Shown: in pieces, positions 43,189 through 52,079 of the stretch | Layout: every line of letters starts with the position of its first letter | Position numbering within the stretch: position 1 is the first letter of the stretch | Assembly: GCF_900129425.1 (NCBI RefSeq) | Contig: NZ_LT670817.1 | Span: 5,580,001 to 5,644,000 of the forward strand | Reading direction: 5' to 3' | DNA: 64,000 nucleotides | Source of the DNA: Bradyrhizobium erythrophlei | GTDB taxonomy: Bacteria > Pseudomonadota > Alphaproteobacteria > Rhizobiales > Xanthobacteraceae | The notes under the pieces: generated by a model | What the model was told of the DNA's origin: nothing | Databases searched by the model: none | Seen by the model: the letters and a program-made list of their open reading frames with translations, nothing else | Program-made: the position numbers and the translations under genes

Positions 43189-43456
43189 TGTCGGCGCGAA
43201 ACGTCATGATGGAACAGTGGAACATCACGCGCAGGAACGCCTGCGCCAGCGGAAATCAAGACTCGAATCTCCCCGATTCCGGCCTATGTACAATGCATGG
43301 CAGCCACCTCCCGAACGCCGAGGCTGGCGTTGTCAAGGACTGCACAGCGAGACGTTTTTGCCTTAAGGGTCTTCGCATATGGAGCGATTAGCCGCCGCCC
43401 GCCGAGCATCGGCTCGAAAAGGCCTTCAACTTGTTGCCGCCCCGCCGGGAGGACGA

Positions 43457-44524
43457 ATGTATCGACTGCTGACCACGCTGGGGCGTGGCTTCAAGGAACG
43501 GATCGGCTGGAAAAGGCTCGGGATCGCCGCGAGCATCCTCATCATCGCCTTCGCGATCACGACGCTGGTCCGCACCCTCAAGGGCGTCGATACCGGCGTG
43601 ATCCTGACTGCGCTGACGGACTTGCCGCCTGGCCACATCGCGCTCGCCGCGCTGTGCGTGGTCGGGGCATTCTGCACGCTGACCTTCTATGATTTTTTCG
43701 CGCTGCGGACGCTTGGCAAGAAACAGGTGCCCTACCGCATCGCGGCGCTGTCGAGTTTCACCAGCTACACCATCGGACACAATATCGGCGCCACCGTGTT
43801 CACCGGCGGCGCGATCCGCTTCCGGATCTATTCGGACTACGGACTGACCGCCATCGACGTCGCCAAGATCTGCTTTCTCTCCGGACTCACCTTCTGGCTC
43901 GGCAATCTGGTCGTGCTCGGGTTCGCCATGGCCTGGCACCCCTGGGCCGCGTCCGCGATGGACCTTTTGCCGCCGGCGATGAACCGGCTGATCGCGGTCG
44001 GCTGCCTCGCCGGCATCGCGGCCTATTTCAGCTGGCTCGCGATGGGCAAGGATCGCCGCGAGCTCGGGCAGAACGGCTGGAAAGTGGTGCTGCCCTCGGC
44101 GCGGCTGACGCTGCTGCAGGTCCTGATCGGCGTGGTCGATCTCGGCTTTTGCGCGATGGCGATGTATCTGCTGATGCCGGCGCAGCCGGGCATCGACTTT
44201 ATTTCGCTGGCGGTGGTGTTCATCCTGGCGACACTGCTCGGCTTCGCCAGTCATGCCCCGGGCAGCCTCGGTGTGTTCGACGCCGCCATGCTGGTCGCGC
44301 TGCCCGAATTCGGCAGGGAGCAATTACTGGCCACGCTGGTGGTGTTTCGGATCCTGTATTTCATGATCCCCTTTGGCATCGCGGTTTCTATCATGGGCGG
44401 CCGCGAGCTCTGGCTCAGCGTCATGCGGCCATGGCAGGAACGCCGCAGGCTGAACGAGGCCCCGGCCCCGCCTCCTGCTCCCGCCGCGGTCCCGCAGCCG
44501 GTGAAGCGCCGGGCGCGCGGGTGA
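43457..44524 (+). CDS. YbhN/UPF0104-type integral membrane protein (LPG synthase TM-like)
   Basis: 355 residues from ATG 43457 after GGGAGGACGA. Eight or so membrane helices, with the family stretch YTIGHNIGATVFTGGAIRFR and FASHAPGSLGVFDAAMLVAL. This matches the transmembrane domain of lysylphosphatidylglycerol synthase; no aminoacyl-transferase domain is present. The role is unknown, possibly lipid transport or flipping. The tail is Pro/Ala-rich and basic. An earlier start at 43379 is less likely. Confidence 0.83.
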   Translation: MYRLLTTLGRGFKERIGWKRLGIAASILIIAFAITTLVRTLKGVDTGVILTALTDLPPGHIALAALCVVGAFCTLTFYDFFALRTLGKKQVPYRIAALSSFTSYTIGHNIGATVFTGGAIRFRIYSDYGLTAIDVAKICFLSGLTFWLGNLVVLGFAMAWHPWAASAMDLLPPAMNRLIAVGCLAGIAAYFSWLAMGKDRRELGQNGWKVVLPSARLTLLQVLIGVVDLGFCAMAMYLLMPAQPGIDFISLAVVFILATLLGFASHAPGSLGVFDAAMLVALPEFGREQLLATLVVFRILYFMIPFGIAVSIMGGRELWLSVMRPWQERRRLNEAPAPPPAPAAVPQPVKRRARG

Positions 44525-44602
44525 GAGCCGCGTCCGCCGGACTGCTTCTGGTTTTCGGACCGGCTCTCTTATTTCCGCCCCACCAGTAACGTCAAACGCG
44601 CC

Positions 44603-46600
44603 ATGGTCCGAATCCACCTCCGATTGATCATCGTATCTGCCCTGCTGGCGGCGCTGCCGGGACAATGGGCGGCGGCGCAAAACGCTCCCCTGGCGACACA
44701 GGGCGTGCCGGCGGCAGCGCAGGACACGCCTGCGACGCAAAGCGCGCCTGACGCCCCGATGCAGATTTCATGGGAAGTCCGCAACCGCTTCCGGCTGTTT
44801 CGCGAAGAACGCGATTTCCTGCTCCATACCGAGAGCGCGCGAGGCCGCAGCATTCTGGAGTCAGAGCAGGCGCTGGAGCTGCAGAGCGATGGCCGCGGCT
44901 GGGCCCGCAATGCGGTGAACCGGCTCTGCATCGATCTGTCGGGTCGCATCAGCGAGCCCTGCACCCGCGACAACGTCAAGGAGAGCTACCTGACGCCGGT
45001 GGATCATCCGATCACCGTTCGCCTGACCGGCCAGGTTCCCGTCGGCGCCACCTGTGCCTGGTCGTTCGACGACGGCGATGGTCCGCAGCAATCCACCTTC
45101 GATTGCGCCGAGCCGATCAACTTGCGGGCCCGCTACGGCCGCCCCACCGTCGCCACCGTGGACGTCTCCTCCGGACCCGAGGCGCCACAGCGTGTCTCTA
45201 CCGAGATCATGGTGCGTGATATTTTCATCGCCGGTCTCGGCGACAGCATCGCTTCCGGCGAAGGCAATCCGGACCGGGCGGTCGCGCTGGCGGACGAGGG
45301 GTTTTGCTTCCGCTCCTATCTAGGGACAGCGGGTGCGCAATACTACCGTCCGAGCCGCGCAGGTTATAAGGGCGGACGGGCCTGCGAGGCTCCCGACTCG
45401 CTGCAGGTATGGCAGCGCCAGAGCGCGCTTTGGTTCAATTCCCCCTGTCACCGCTCGCTGTACAGCTACCAGACCCGCACCGCGCTGGCGCTCGCCGTGC
45501 AATATCCGCACATCGCGGTGACCTATCTGCCGCTCGCATGCACCGGCGCCACCATCCCCGACGGGCTGTTCGGCACGCAGCGCGCACGGGAATGCCCGCC
45601 GACGAAATCCGCCACCTGTCAGGGTACGGTCAACGCGCAATTGGCCGAATTGCGGCTGGCGGTCGCCGCCGCGAAGAAACGTCAACCCGACCGTAATCTC
45701 GATCTGATCCTGCTGTCGATCGGCGCCAATGACATCAACTTTTCCGGGCTGGTCGCGGATGTGATCGTCGACACGCCGACCGAGCGTGTGCTGTTCAAGC
45801 GTACCGGCGTGATGGGATCGGTGGACGATTCGCGCGCCGCGCTGGCGCACGACCTGCCGCAAAGTTTTGCCAAGTTGAGAGAGGCGCTGAAGCCGCTGGT
45901 CGGCGGCGATCTGTCGCGCGTGGTGTACGTGTCCTATGCCAACCCGACCCTGGCCGCCGGCGCCCCCTGCCCCGGCGGGCGCGCAGGCTTCGATATACAT
46001 CCCTCGTTCAACGCGCAGCCGCAGCGGCTCGCCGCCGTTTCCGATTATGTGCAGAGCGAATTCCTGCCGGCGCTGAAGGCCCTCGCGCTGTGCCAATCGG
46101 GCGTGCTGTGCCGCGATCCCGCCGCCGATCGCATGACCTTCGTCGACGCCCATCAGGCTGTTTTCGCCGATCACGGATTCTGCGCGCGCGCCGCGACCGA
46201 TCCGGAATTCGACCGGGAGTGTTTTTCAGCCAAGGGCGAAAGCTTCAATCCCGACATCGTCACCGCGGCCAGCCAGCCGATGCTCTGTGGCCGCAGCGCC
46301 GGAGAATATCGCGCCTATCTTCCGCGCGCGCGCTGGATCCGCGACGCCAACGACAGTTACTTTGCAGCGATGACCTATCCGCAGGCGTTGCCGGCTTCCA
46401 GTCAGCCCACCGATATCCACGACGCCACCTGGGGGGTGCTTTCGGCCGTGTATGGCGGCGCGGTGCACCCCACCGCCGAAGGCCACGCCGCGATGGCGGA
46501 CGCCGCATTGCCGGCCGTGGCTTCGGTGCTTCAGCTCGACGTCGCCGTACCTGAGGTAACGGCCGAGCCCGTGGCGCCGGCGGGAACGCCGCAGCAATAG
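44603..46600 (+). CDS. Exported SGNH/GDSL-family hydrolase
   Basis: 665 residues. Signal peptide 1-25 (cleavage AAA-Q). Residues about 50-200 form a beta-rich N-terminal domain with two Cys pairs; the hydrolase domain starts at IAGLGDSIASGEGN with catalytic S215. Block III is SIGANDINFSG (N376, D377) and the catalytic His is H622 in VHPTAEGHAAMAD. The DxxH Asp is a Gly (G619), so the catalytic triad is Ser-His or uses another acid. Extracellular or periplasmic esterase/lipase is likely; the substrate is unknown. Cysteines (8 or more) suggest disulfides. Confidence 0.85.
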   Translation: MVRIHLRLIIVSALLAALPGQWAAAQNAPLATQGVPAAAQDTPATQSAPDAPMQISWEVRNRFRLFREERDFLLHTESARGRSILESEQALELQSDGRGWARNAVNRLCIDLSGRISEPCTRDNVKESYLTPVDHPITVRLTGQVPVGATCAWSFDDGDGPQQSTFDCAEPINLRARYGRPTVATVDVSSGPEAPQRVSTEIMVRDIFIAGLGDSIASGEGNPDRAVALADEGFCFRSYLGTAGAQYYRPSRAGYKGGRACEAPDSLQVWQRQSALWFNSPCHRSLYSYQTRTALALAVQYPHIAVTYLPLACTGATIPDGLFGTQRARECPPTKSATCQGTVNAQLAELRLAVAAAKKRQPDRNLDLILLSIGANDINFSGLVADVIVDTPTERVLFKRTGVMGSVDDSRAALAHDLPQSFAKLREALKPLVGGDLSRVVYVSYANPTLAAGAPCPGGRAGFDIHPSFNAQPQRLAAVSDYVQSEFLPALKALALCQSGVLCRDPAADRMTFVDAHQAVFADHGFCARAATDPEFDRECFSAKGESFNPDIVTAASQPMLCGRSAGEYRAYLPRARWIRDANDSYFAAMTYPQALPASSQPTDIHDATWGVLSAVYGGAVHPTAEGHAAMADAALPAVASVLQLDVAVPEVTAEPVAPAGTPQQ

Positions 46601-46737
46601 CTCCGCAATAGGTCCGCTCGCCTTCCGGCGCGCATGAGCTGCTTTCCAAGCGGCGTCAACCGGGCATAGACTTCCCGGCGCGCGGTCCCATGGCCGCAGT
46701 GCAACAACAAAAAGCAAAATCGCAAAGGGAGAAACAA

Positions 46738-47985
46738 ATGACAAAACGACTTCCGCTTTCGGGGCGGGTCGGCCGCGCCTTGCTTGCCACCGCCGCCATC
46801 TGTCTTGGCGCGCCCGCTTCTGCGCAATCGGGCGACCCCATCAAGATCGGCGTGATCGCCGAGGTGCAGTCGATCGCCGGCGCCGCGACCCCCGGCGGCG
46901 CGCAGATCGCCGCCGATGAGATCAACGCCAAGGGCGGCGTGCTCGGCCGCAAGATCGAGATCGTCACCTACGACAACAAGAGTTCGTCGGCGGATTCGGT
47001 ACGCGCTTTCCAGCGCGCCGTCAGCGACGACAAGGTCAGCGCTGTCATCGCCAGCTACATCAGCGAAGTCGTGCTGGCGCTGGAGCCGTGGGCGGCGCGG
47101 CTGAAGATGCCGCTGATCACGCCCGGCGCGGCCTCCAACGAGATCACCAAGGCGATCCATAACGACTACGACAAGAACAAATACACCTTTCACGGCTATC
47201 TGACGTCGGCCGCACAGGCGCAGCTGGTTTGCGACGCCGCGAAAGACCTTCTGGTCAACGCCCTCAAATTCAAGACGGTCGCGATCATGAGCGAGGACGC
47301 GGCCTGGACCCAGCCGCTGGACGTCGGCTTCGAGGACTGCTTCCCGAAGGCCGGGCTCAAGGTCGTCGAGCACATCCGCTTTTCGCCCGACACCACCGAT
47401 TTCACGCCGATCTTCAACAACATCGAGGCCAAGAAGCCGGATGCGATCGTGACCGGCATTTCGCATGTCGGCGTGCAGCCGACGGTGCAATGGAAGAACC
47501 AGCAGGTGCCGATCCCGATGTTCGGCATCAGCGCGCAGGCGCTGAGCCCGACGTTCTGGAACGACACCAACGGCGCGGCCGACGGCATCCCCTCGCTCGC
47601 GGTGGCGACGCCTGACGTAGCCGTGACACCAAAGACAAAACCGTTCGCGCAGGCCTTCAAGGCGAAATTCGGAACGCCGCCGGCCTACACCGGCTACACC
47701 GCCTATGACGAGGTCTACATCATCGCCGAGGCGATCCAGCGCGCGGGCGGCACCGACCCCGACAAGATGGTCACTGAGCTCGAGAAGACCAACTTCGAAG
47801 GCACGATCGGCCACATCCAGTTCTATGGCAGGAACGATGAATTCACCCACGGCATCAAGTCCGGCCCCGGCGCGGTGACGGGCCTCGTGTTCCAGTGGCA
47901 GAACGGCAAGCAGGTCGTGGTCTGGCCACCCGCGATCGCCGAGGGCAAATTGAAATTTCCGGATTTCGTGAAACTGTCGCAGTAG
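46738..47985 (+). CDS. ABC transporter substrate-binding protein, branched-chain amino acid type (LivK-like)
   Basis: 415 residues from ATG 46738 after AAGGGAGAAAC. Signal peptide ends near ASA-QSG. The Leu/Ile/Val-binding fold is evident (GDPIKIGVIAEVQSIAGAAT, GGAQIAADEINAKGGVLGRK, TYDNKSSSADSVRAFQRAV). The periplasmic protein delivers an amino acid or carboxylate to an ABC permease, but no permease or ATPase gene is nearby, so it is orphan or uses a remote transporter. Confidence 0.88.
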   Translation: MTKRLPLSGRVGRALLATAAICLGAPASAQSGDPIKIGVIAEVQSIAGAATPGGAQIAADEINAKGGVLGRKIEIVTYDNKSSSADSVRAFQRAVSDDKVSAVIASYISEVVLALEPWAARLKMPLITPGAASNEITKAIHNDYDKNKYTFHGYLTSAAQAQLVCDAAKDLLVNALKFKTVAIMSEDAAWTQPLDVGFEDCFPKAGLKVVEHIRFSPDTTDFTPIFNNIEAKKPDAIVTGISHVGVQPTVQWKNQQVPIPMFGISAQALSPTFWNDTNGAADGIPSLAVATPDVAVTPKTKPFAQAFKAKFGTPPAYTGYTAYDEVYIIAEAIQRAGGTDPDKMVTELEKTNFEGTIGHIQFYGRNDEFTHGIKSGPGAVTGLVFQWQNGKQVVVWPPAIAEGKLKFPDFVKLSQ

Positions 47986-48011
47986 GCTCGTCGCAGACAG
48001 TGGGGAAAACC

Positions 48012-48044
48012 GTCATCGGACCGCGCCAAGCGCGGCCCGATGAC
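48012..48044 (+). terminator. Hairpin after the LivK-like gene
   Basis: GTCATCGG-A-CCGCGC pairs with GCGCGG-C-CCGATGAC around a CAA loop, 27 bp after the stop. One internal mismatch, no U-tract; likely the 3' end of that transcript. Confidence 0.55.
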
Positions 48045-48120
48045 GAAGCAGCGCCGCAAGCTGTGGTCAACTGTCCAGGAGTTCCACGGGCCGCATCTTG
48101 ACCGGACCACTGGTCTCTAA

Positions 48121-48212
48121 GGTGCATCGTGCCATACTCGATTTGCGGCGCGTATGTGATCTCGCGTCGCTCTCCCGAACTGCACCCCGTCGAGGGCCGA
48201 CGGGGCTTTTTT
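48121..48212 (+). ncRNA. Candidate small RNA ending in a strong terminator
   Basis: A gene-free stretch starts GGTGCAT and has ATGCACC-type complement (CTGCACC) 60 nt on, closing a possible stem, and runs directly into an intrinsic terminator: CCCCGTC/GACGGGG with CTTTTTT (48185-48212). A terminator with no gene before it is the argument. TTGACC at 48098-48103 could be a -35 box but the -10 is poor. It does not fold as a tRNA. It could instead be the leftover of a decayed gene. Confidence 0.3.
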
Positions 48213-48314
48213 CGTGTGTCCGGGTAGGCCAACGTCCGCTTTGCTTCGCATAACGGACTCAGGCCGAACATCGCGCCACGTCCGAAAACCTGCACAGCAA
48301 CCGAAGTCGCCGCT

Positions 48315-49301
48315 TCATTCGATTACCTCGTCGGCGCGGCCGAGCAGCGAGAGTGGGACGGTGAGACCGAGCGCCTTTGCGGTCTTGAGGTTTATAATCA
48401 GCTCGACCTTCGTAGATTGCACGACAGGCAGGTCGGCCGGCTTCTCGCCCTCGAGAACCTTCCCGGCGTAGATGCCGACCAGACGATAATATTCCGTTTC
48501 ATCGCTTCCGTAGCCGATTACACCGCCGGCCGCGACAAACGGGCGATACTGGTAGATTGCCGGCACCGCATGGTGAAGCGATAGCATGGCAAGCCGCTCG
48601 ATCCGGGTGTTGAAGAATGTATCAGGGCTGATCACGAGCGCGTCTGCTCGCAGTTGGTTCATGGTTGCAAAGACTGGATCGAAATCGCGATCGGTGCTGG
48701 CATTTAGGACATGGAGCTGCAGTCCTAGGGCGCGCGCCGCCGGCTGCAAGGCTCGCAAAAAGCCCTCAGCAATACTAGGACTGGTGGGATTGACCAGCAG
48801 AGCAATGATGGTCGCTGTGGGTATCAATTCGCGCAGCAGCTCCAACCGCTTCGGCCCCACCTTTACGTTCAAGTTCGTTATGCCGGTCAGGTTACCGCCG
48901 GGCCGGTTGAGGCTGGCGACAAGCCCAGTCTTGACCGGGTCGACCGATACCGCGAAGACGATCGGAATAGTCGCAGTCGCCGCCTTTGCCGCCAGTGCCG
49001 CAGGAGTACCGCCGCCCGCCGCAAGCACAGCCACCCCGCGGTGAACCAGTTCGGCCGCCAATGCCGGCAATCGATCATACTGGCCTTCCGCCCAGCGATA
49101 TTCGATCGCCACGTTCTGGCCCTCGACATATCCTGTATCCTTCAGTCCCTGGCGGAACGCGTGCAGACGGATCGCATATCCGTCAGGCGATGCGCTGCTA
49201 AGAAACCCGATCACCGGCATCGGCGGTTGTTGCGCGTGGGCTGCGAGCGGCCACGCCAGAGCCACACCACCGAGCAACGTGATGCATTCCCGCCGTCTCA
49301 T
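48315..49301 (-). CDS. ABC transporter substrate-binding protein (TrpX/COG2984 type)
   Basis: 328 residues. The N-terminus MRRRECITLLGGVALAWPLA (cleavage near AHA-QQ) is a twin-arginine-like signal. Motifs are MPVIGFLSSASPDGYAIRLH, GTPAALAAKAATATIPIVFA and LVASLNRPGGNLTGIT, all usual for this family of solitary binding proteins, which is greatly expanded in Bradyrhizobium. No permease nearby. Start has no obvious ribosome site. Convergent with the candidate RNA. Confidence 0.9.
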   Translation of the reverse strand: MRRRECITLLGGVALAWPLAAHAQQPPMPVIGFLSSASPDGYAIRLHAFRQGLKDTGYVEGQNVAIEYRWAEGQYDRLPALAAELVHRGVAVLAAGGGTPAALAAKAATATIPIVFAVSVDPVKTGLVASLNRPGGNLTGITNLNVKVGPKRLELLRELIPTATIIALLVNPTSPSIAEGFLRALQPAARALGLQLHVLNASTDRDFDPVFATMNQLRADALVISPDTFFNTRIERLAMLSLHHAVPAIYQYRPFVAAGGVIGYGSDETEYYRLVGIYAGKVLEGEKPADLPVVQSTKVELIINLKTAKALGLTVPLSLLGRADEVIE

Positions 49302-49537
49302 GGGCCGTTCCCCCGGGGCGAGAACGACACCCTACCACATCATTACATTGAGAGTAGCCGTGTTGTGCATCACAGCAAGAAGTCGTCACTGTACCACGGG
49401 GTTGGCCCCGGTCGCGAATGACCAATGGCGACGCCGGCTGAACATTTTGATAAGTGACCTCGTCCGGTTGAATGTGAACCAGAACAACAAATACTGACAC
49501 ACATTTCAGGATACCAAGGCTCGCTCAAGGAGATTGC

Positions 49538-50971
49538 ATGAGCCCCACGGATTGGAGATTTTGGAGCGCGCTTTTTGCCGCCATGATATTCCTGAGTTAT
49601 TCAGCCGCCGCTGACTGTGATACGCCGCAAGACCCCGGGGCTGCGATCATTGACTGTACCCAGAGCATCAATTCGGGGAAATGGAAAGGACGCTATCTGG
49701 CGGCTTACTACAGCAATCGAGCTGCCGCTTATCACGAACAGGGCGACCTGGACCACGCCATCGCCGACTTAAATGAGGCGATCCAGCCCGACCCCAAATT
49801 GGCCATGGCCTTCAACAATCGAGGTGCCGCTTATAACGAACAAGGCGACAACGACCGCGCTATCGCCGACTACAATGAGGCGATCCGCATCGATCCAAAA
49901 TTCGCCATGGCCTTCAGCAATCGAGGTAACGCCTACAGCGACAAGGGCGACAATGACCGCGCCATCGCCGACTACAATCAGACGATCCGCCTCGATCCCA
50001 AATCCGCTATGGCCTTCGACAATCGAGGGAGCGCCTACCACGACAAGGGCGATAACGACCGCGCCATCGCCGATTACAATGAGGCGATCCGCCTCGATCC
50101 CAAATCCGCCATGGCCTTCGACAATCGAGGGAGCGCCTGCCACGACAAGGGCGACAACGACCGCGCCATCGCCGATTACAACGAGGCGATCCGGCTCGAT
50201 CCCAAACACGCCATGGCCTTCCTCGGTCGAGGTATCGCCTTCAGCTACAAGGGCGACAACGACCGTGCCATCGCCGACTTCAATGAGGCGATCCGGCTCG
50301 ATCCCAAATCCGCCATGGCCTTCGACAATCGAGGTAGCGCCTACCACGACAAGGGCGATAACGACCGCGCCATCGCCGATTACAATGAGGCGATCCGGCT
50401 CGATCCCGAACGCGCCAAGGCCTTCAACCATCGAGGTTACGCCTACAGCGACAAAGGCGACAACGACCGCGCCATCGCCGACTACAATGAGGCGATCCGG
50501 CTCAATCCGAATTCCTCCCTGGTCTACTTTGCTCGCGGGCGTTCCTATCTCTTTGCCGGCTCGGTCGAAAAGGCGCTGGCCGATGTCAACCAGGCAAGTG
50601 CGCATGCACCGGAAAATGCCTATCTGGCGCTGTGGGTCGATATCGTCAGTCGGCGGAACAATCTCCCGGGCCGTCTGGCGCAAACCAGTTCCCGGATCGA
50701 CATGACCGTCTGGCCGGCGCCTGTCATCAGATTGTTCATGGACCAGATGACGCCTGCTGCTGTCCTTGCTGCCGCAGACGATCCGGACGCCACCAAGAAG
50801 AAGGGCCAGGTTTGCGAGGCGAATTTTTACAGTGGGGAGCTTTCGTTGACGAAGGGGTTGAAAGATGAAGCAACTCGCCTTTTCCGTCTGGCGGCAAGCG
50901 ATTGCCCGCACAGTTTCAACGAGTGGGATGCCGCCAATGCTGAACTGAAGGCGCTCGGCGTCGTCCCATGA
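49538..50971 (+). CDS. Exported protein with nine near-identical TPR repeats
   Basis: 477 residues from ATG 49538 after AAGGAG. Signal-like segment at 9-26 (FAAMIFLSYSAAA-C). Residues about 57-360 are nine tetratricopeptide repeats of 34 residues, most almost identical (core DKGDNDRAIADYNEAIRLDP). The DNA repeats have a 102-bp period, so copy number may vary between strains. A C-terminal domain of about 110 residues with LTKGLKDEATRLFRLAASDC follows. TPRs bind proteins; the partner is unknown. The antisense frame is long only because the repeats are. Confidence 0.85.
   Translation: MSPTDWRFWSALFAAMIFLSYSAAADCDTPQDPGAAIIDCTQSINSGKWKGRYLAAYYSNRAAAYHEQGDLDHAIADLNEAIQPDPKLAMAFNNRGAAYNEQGDNDRAIADYNEAIRIDPKFAMAFSNRGNAYSDKGDNDRAIADYNQTIRLDPKSAMAFDNRGSAYHDKGDNDRAIADYNEAIRLDPKSAMAFDNRGSACHDKGDNDRAIADYNEAIRLDPKHAMAFLGRGIAFSYKGDNDRAIADFNEAIRLDPKSAMAFDNRGSAYHDKGDNDRAIADYNEAIRLDPERAKAFNHRGYAYSDKGDNDRAIADYNEAIRLNPNSSLVYFARGRSYLFAGSVEKALADVNQASAHAPENAYLALWVDIVSRRNNLPGRLAQTSSRIDMTVWPAPVIRLFMDQMTPAAVLAAADDPDATKKKGQVCEANFYSGELSLTKGLKDEATRLFRLAASDCPHSFNEWDAANAELKALGVVP
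49706..50620 (+). repeat. Tandem 102-bp repeats inside the TPR gene
   Basis: Nine in-frame 102-bp units, recognisable by GCCATCGCCGACTACAATGA and CCATGGCCTTCGACAATCGA. Units 4, 5 and 7 are the most alike, pointing to recent internal duplication or conversion. Confidence 0.85.
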
Positions 50972-51333
50972 GCAAGTTTCGCTCGGCCTCCAAACTCGCG
51001 CCAACGTCCAGTTTTTTTGTTCGTCACGGATAACTCTCGACGTCTGACTTCCGAAAATGGCCCATAGCGTCGTTTTCGCCGCGTTGCGGAATTTGGTCCG
51101 CTATACCAAGCGCGCTGTCACCGTCGTAGCTACCGGCATCGTTGGTGCAATGCGGCGTAACAATCGAGGCGCGCTATGGAACAAGTGATCCGGATAACAG
51201 TTGCCCAGCGAGGAATCCGGAGTTGACCTATGGATTTAGACGCCCCGGAAGTTCGAGTTTCCCGGTGGTGTAATTTGAACCGTAGTTTTTCCCGAAATCA
51301 TTGAGAGCCCCACAGATCAGGGAAGAATACGCC
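50972..51333. other. Gene-free gap
   Basis: About 360 bp between the TPR gene and the peptidoglycan-binding gene. No supported gene or strong motif. It begins the accessory, repeat-rich stretch. Confidence 0.4.
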
Positions 51334-51849
51334 ATGCGTGTCTTGATCCTCGCATTGTCAGTCCTGGGCATTCTCGGCATTCTCGTCAGTGCGGATGCTG
51401 CCAAAGCGGGTCCGAGCACGACCATCCGCAACCTGTCGGCATCCGTCGATCCGGAGGCCTTTACCGACGAAGCAACTCGCCAAACCGAAGATCAGATCGG
51501 ACTCGACAAGGGGAAGCGTCGCGACGTGCAGCGGCGGCTGACCGCTCTCGGGTTCGACACCAAGGCCAATGGAAAGTTCAACGAGTCGACCCGCGCCGCC
51601 ATCACGCGCTGGCAGGGGGCGCGCGGCTATCCCAGGACTGGCTTCCTCAACACGCTTCAGCATAACGCGCTGCTGACAGAAAGCGTCTCAACGGCGTACG
51701 CCAGTTCCAGCAGCAGCGACCAATTCGATGACGACCATGTGGCTCGTCGTCGCGGCGGGGGTGGTGCTCACCATCATCGCAGTGGTGGGGTTCGCGGTCC
51801 AGGTGGCCTGATCGGCGGCATGATGGGCGGACTGTTCGGACGCAGGTAA
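51334..51849 (+). CDS. Exported protein with a peptidoglycan-binding domain
   Basis: 171 residues from ATG 51334. Signal peptide 1-25 (VLILALSVLGILGILVSADA). Residues about 58-110 form a PG_binding_1-like domain (GKRRDVQRRLTALGFDTKAN, FNESTRAAITRWQGARGYPR, FLNTLQHNALL). A Ser/His/Gly-rich tail follows (SGGVRGPGGLIGGMMGGLFG). It probably binds cell wall in the periplasm. The 3' end, from about 51758, is repeated at 53961. Confidence 0.75.
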   Translation: MRVLILALSVLGILGILVSADAAKAGPSTTIRNLSASVDPEAFTDEATRQTEDQIGLDKGKRRDVQRRLTALGFDTKANGKFNESTRAAITRWQGARGYPRTGFLNTLQHNALLTESVSTAYASSSSSDQFDDDHVARRRGGGGAHHHRSGGVRGPGGLIGGMMGGLFGRR

Positions 51850-51873
51850 CCCGACAAATTGTACGGGGCGTCC

Positions 51874-51905
51874 AATTACGGAATTGCAGTGATAGTGCAT
51901 TAATT
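51874..51905 (+). repeat. Degenerate REP copy
   Basis: AATTACGGAATTGCAGTGAT and a TAGTGCATTAATT end resemble the intact 25-bp REP with inserted bases. The duplicate at 54077-54109 is alike. Confidence 0.55.
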
Positions 51906-51986
51906 TTGCGCGCTCGCCATGCAGTTCAATTCGTGCTTCTTCTATAGCGAGTTGAGCCCGCGCGGCCCAACTGATTTGGGCGAGCC

Positions 51987-52011
51987 AATTACGGTGACAG
52001 TGCACTTAATT
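51987..52011 (+). repeat. REP sequence, copy 1
   Basis: 25-bp unit beginning AATTACGGTGACAGTGCA and ending CTTAATT, with inner palindrome-like GTGACAGTGCAC. Five intact or near-intact copies surround the Y1 transposase gene. Confidence 0.85.
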
Positions 52012-52054
52012 ACCCTCGGCGCGGCCCAACTGATTTGCCCGTCAGGCTGTTTTC

Positions 52055-52079
52055 AATTACGGTGACAGTGCACTTAATT
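52055..52079 (+). repeat. REP sequence, copy 2 (bounds the RAYT gene on its 3' side)
   Basis: Identical to copy 1. The stop codon of the transposase gene (52078-52080, minus strand) lies inside it, which ties the REP to the gene. Confidence 0.85.

Larger units (their letters stand above)
51758..52053. repeat. Left copy of a duplicated segment (PG-binding gene tail plus downstream DNA)
   Basis: The tail of the gene and about 200 bp beyond (ACCCGACAAATTGTACGGGG...) match 53961-54197. At 51958-51978 and 52019-52038 a short block (GCGGCCCAACTGATTTG) is doubled around an inserted REP. The block ends in TTGCCCGTCAGGCTGTTTT, the beginning of the dispersed repeat, cut by a second REP. Confidence 0.8.

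Noticed and set aside
48121..48187. Possible tRNA (66 nt with pairing ends)
   Set aside because: No T-loop consensus, no proper D or anticodon arm in either strand.
49706..50620. CRISPR-like periodic repeats (102 bp)
   Set aside because: Repeats are coding, in frame and contiguous, without unique spacers; they encode TPR units.
49769..51004. 411-residue antisense repeat protein
   Set aside because: Complement of the TPR repeats; sense strand has the signal peptide, ribosome site and TPR pattern.
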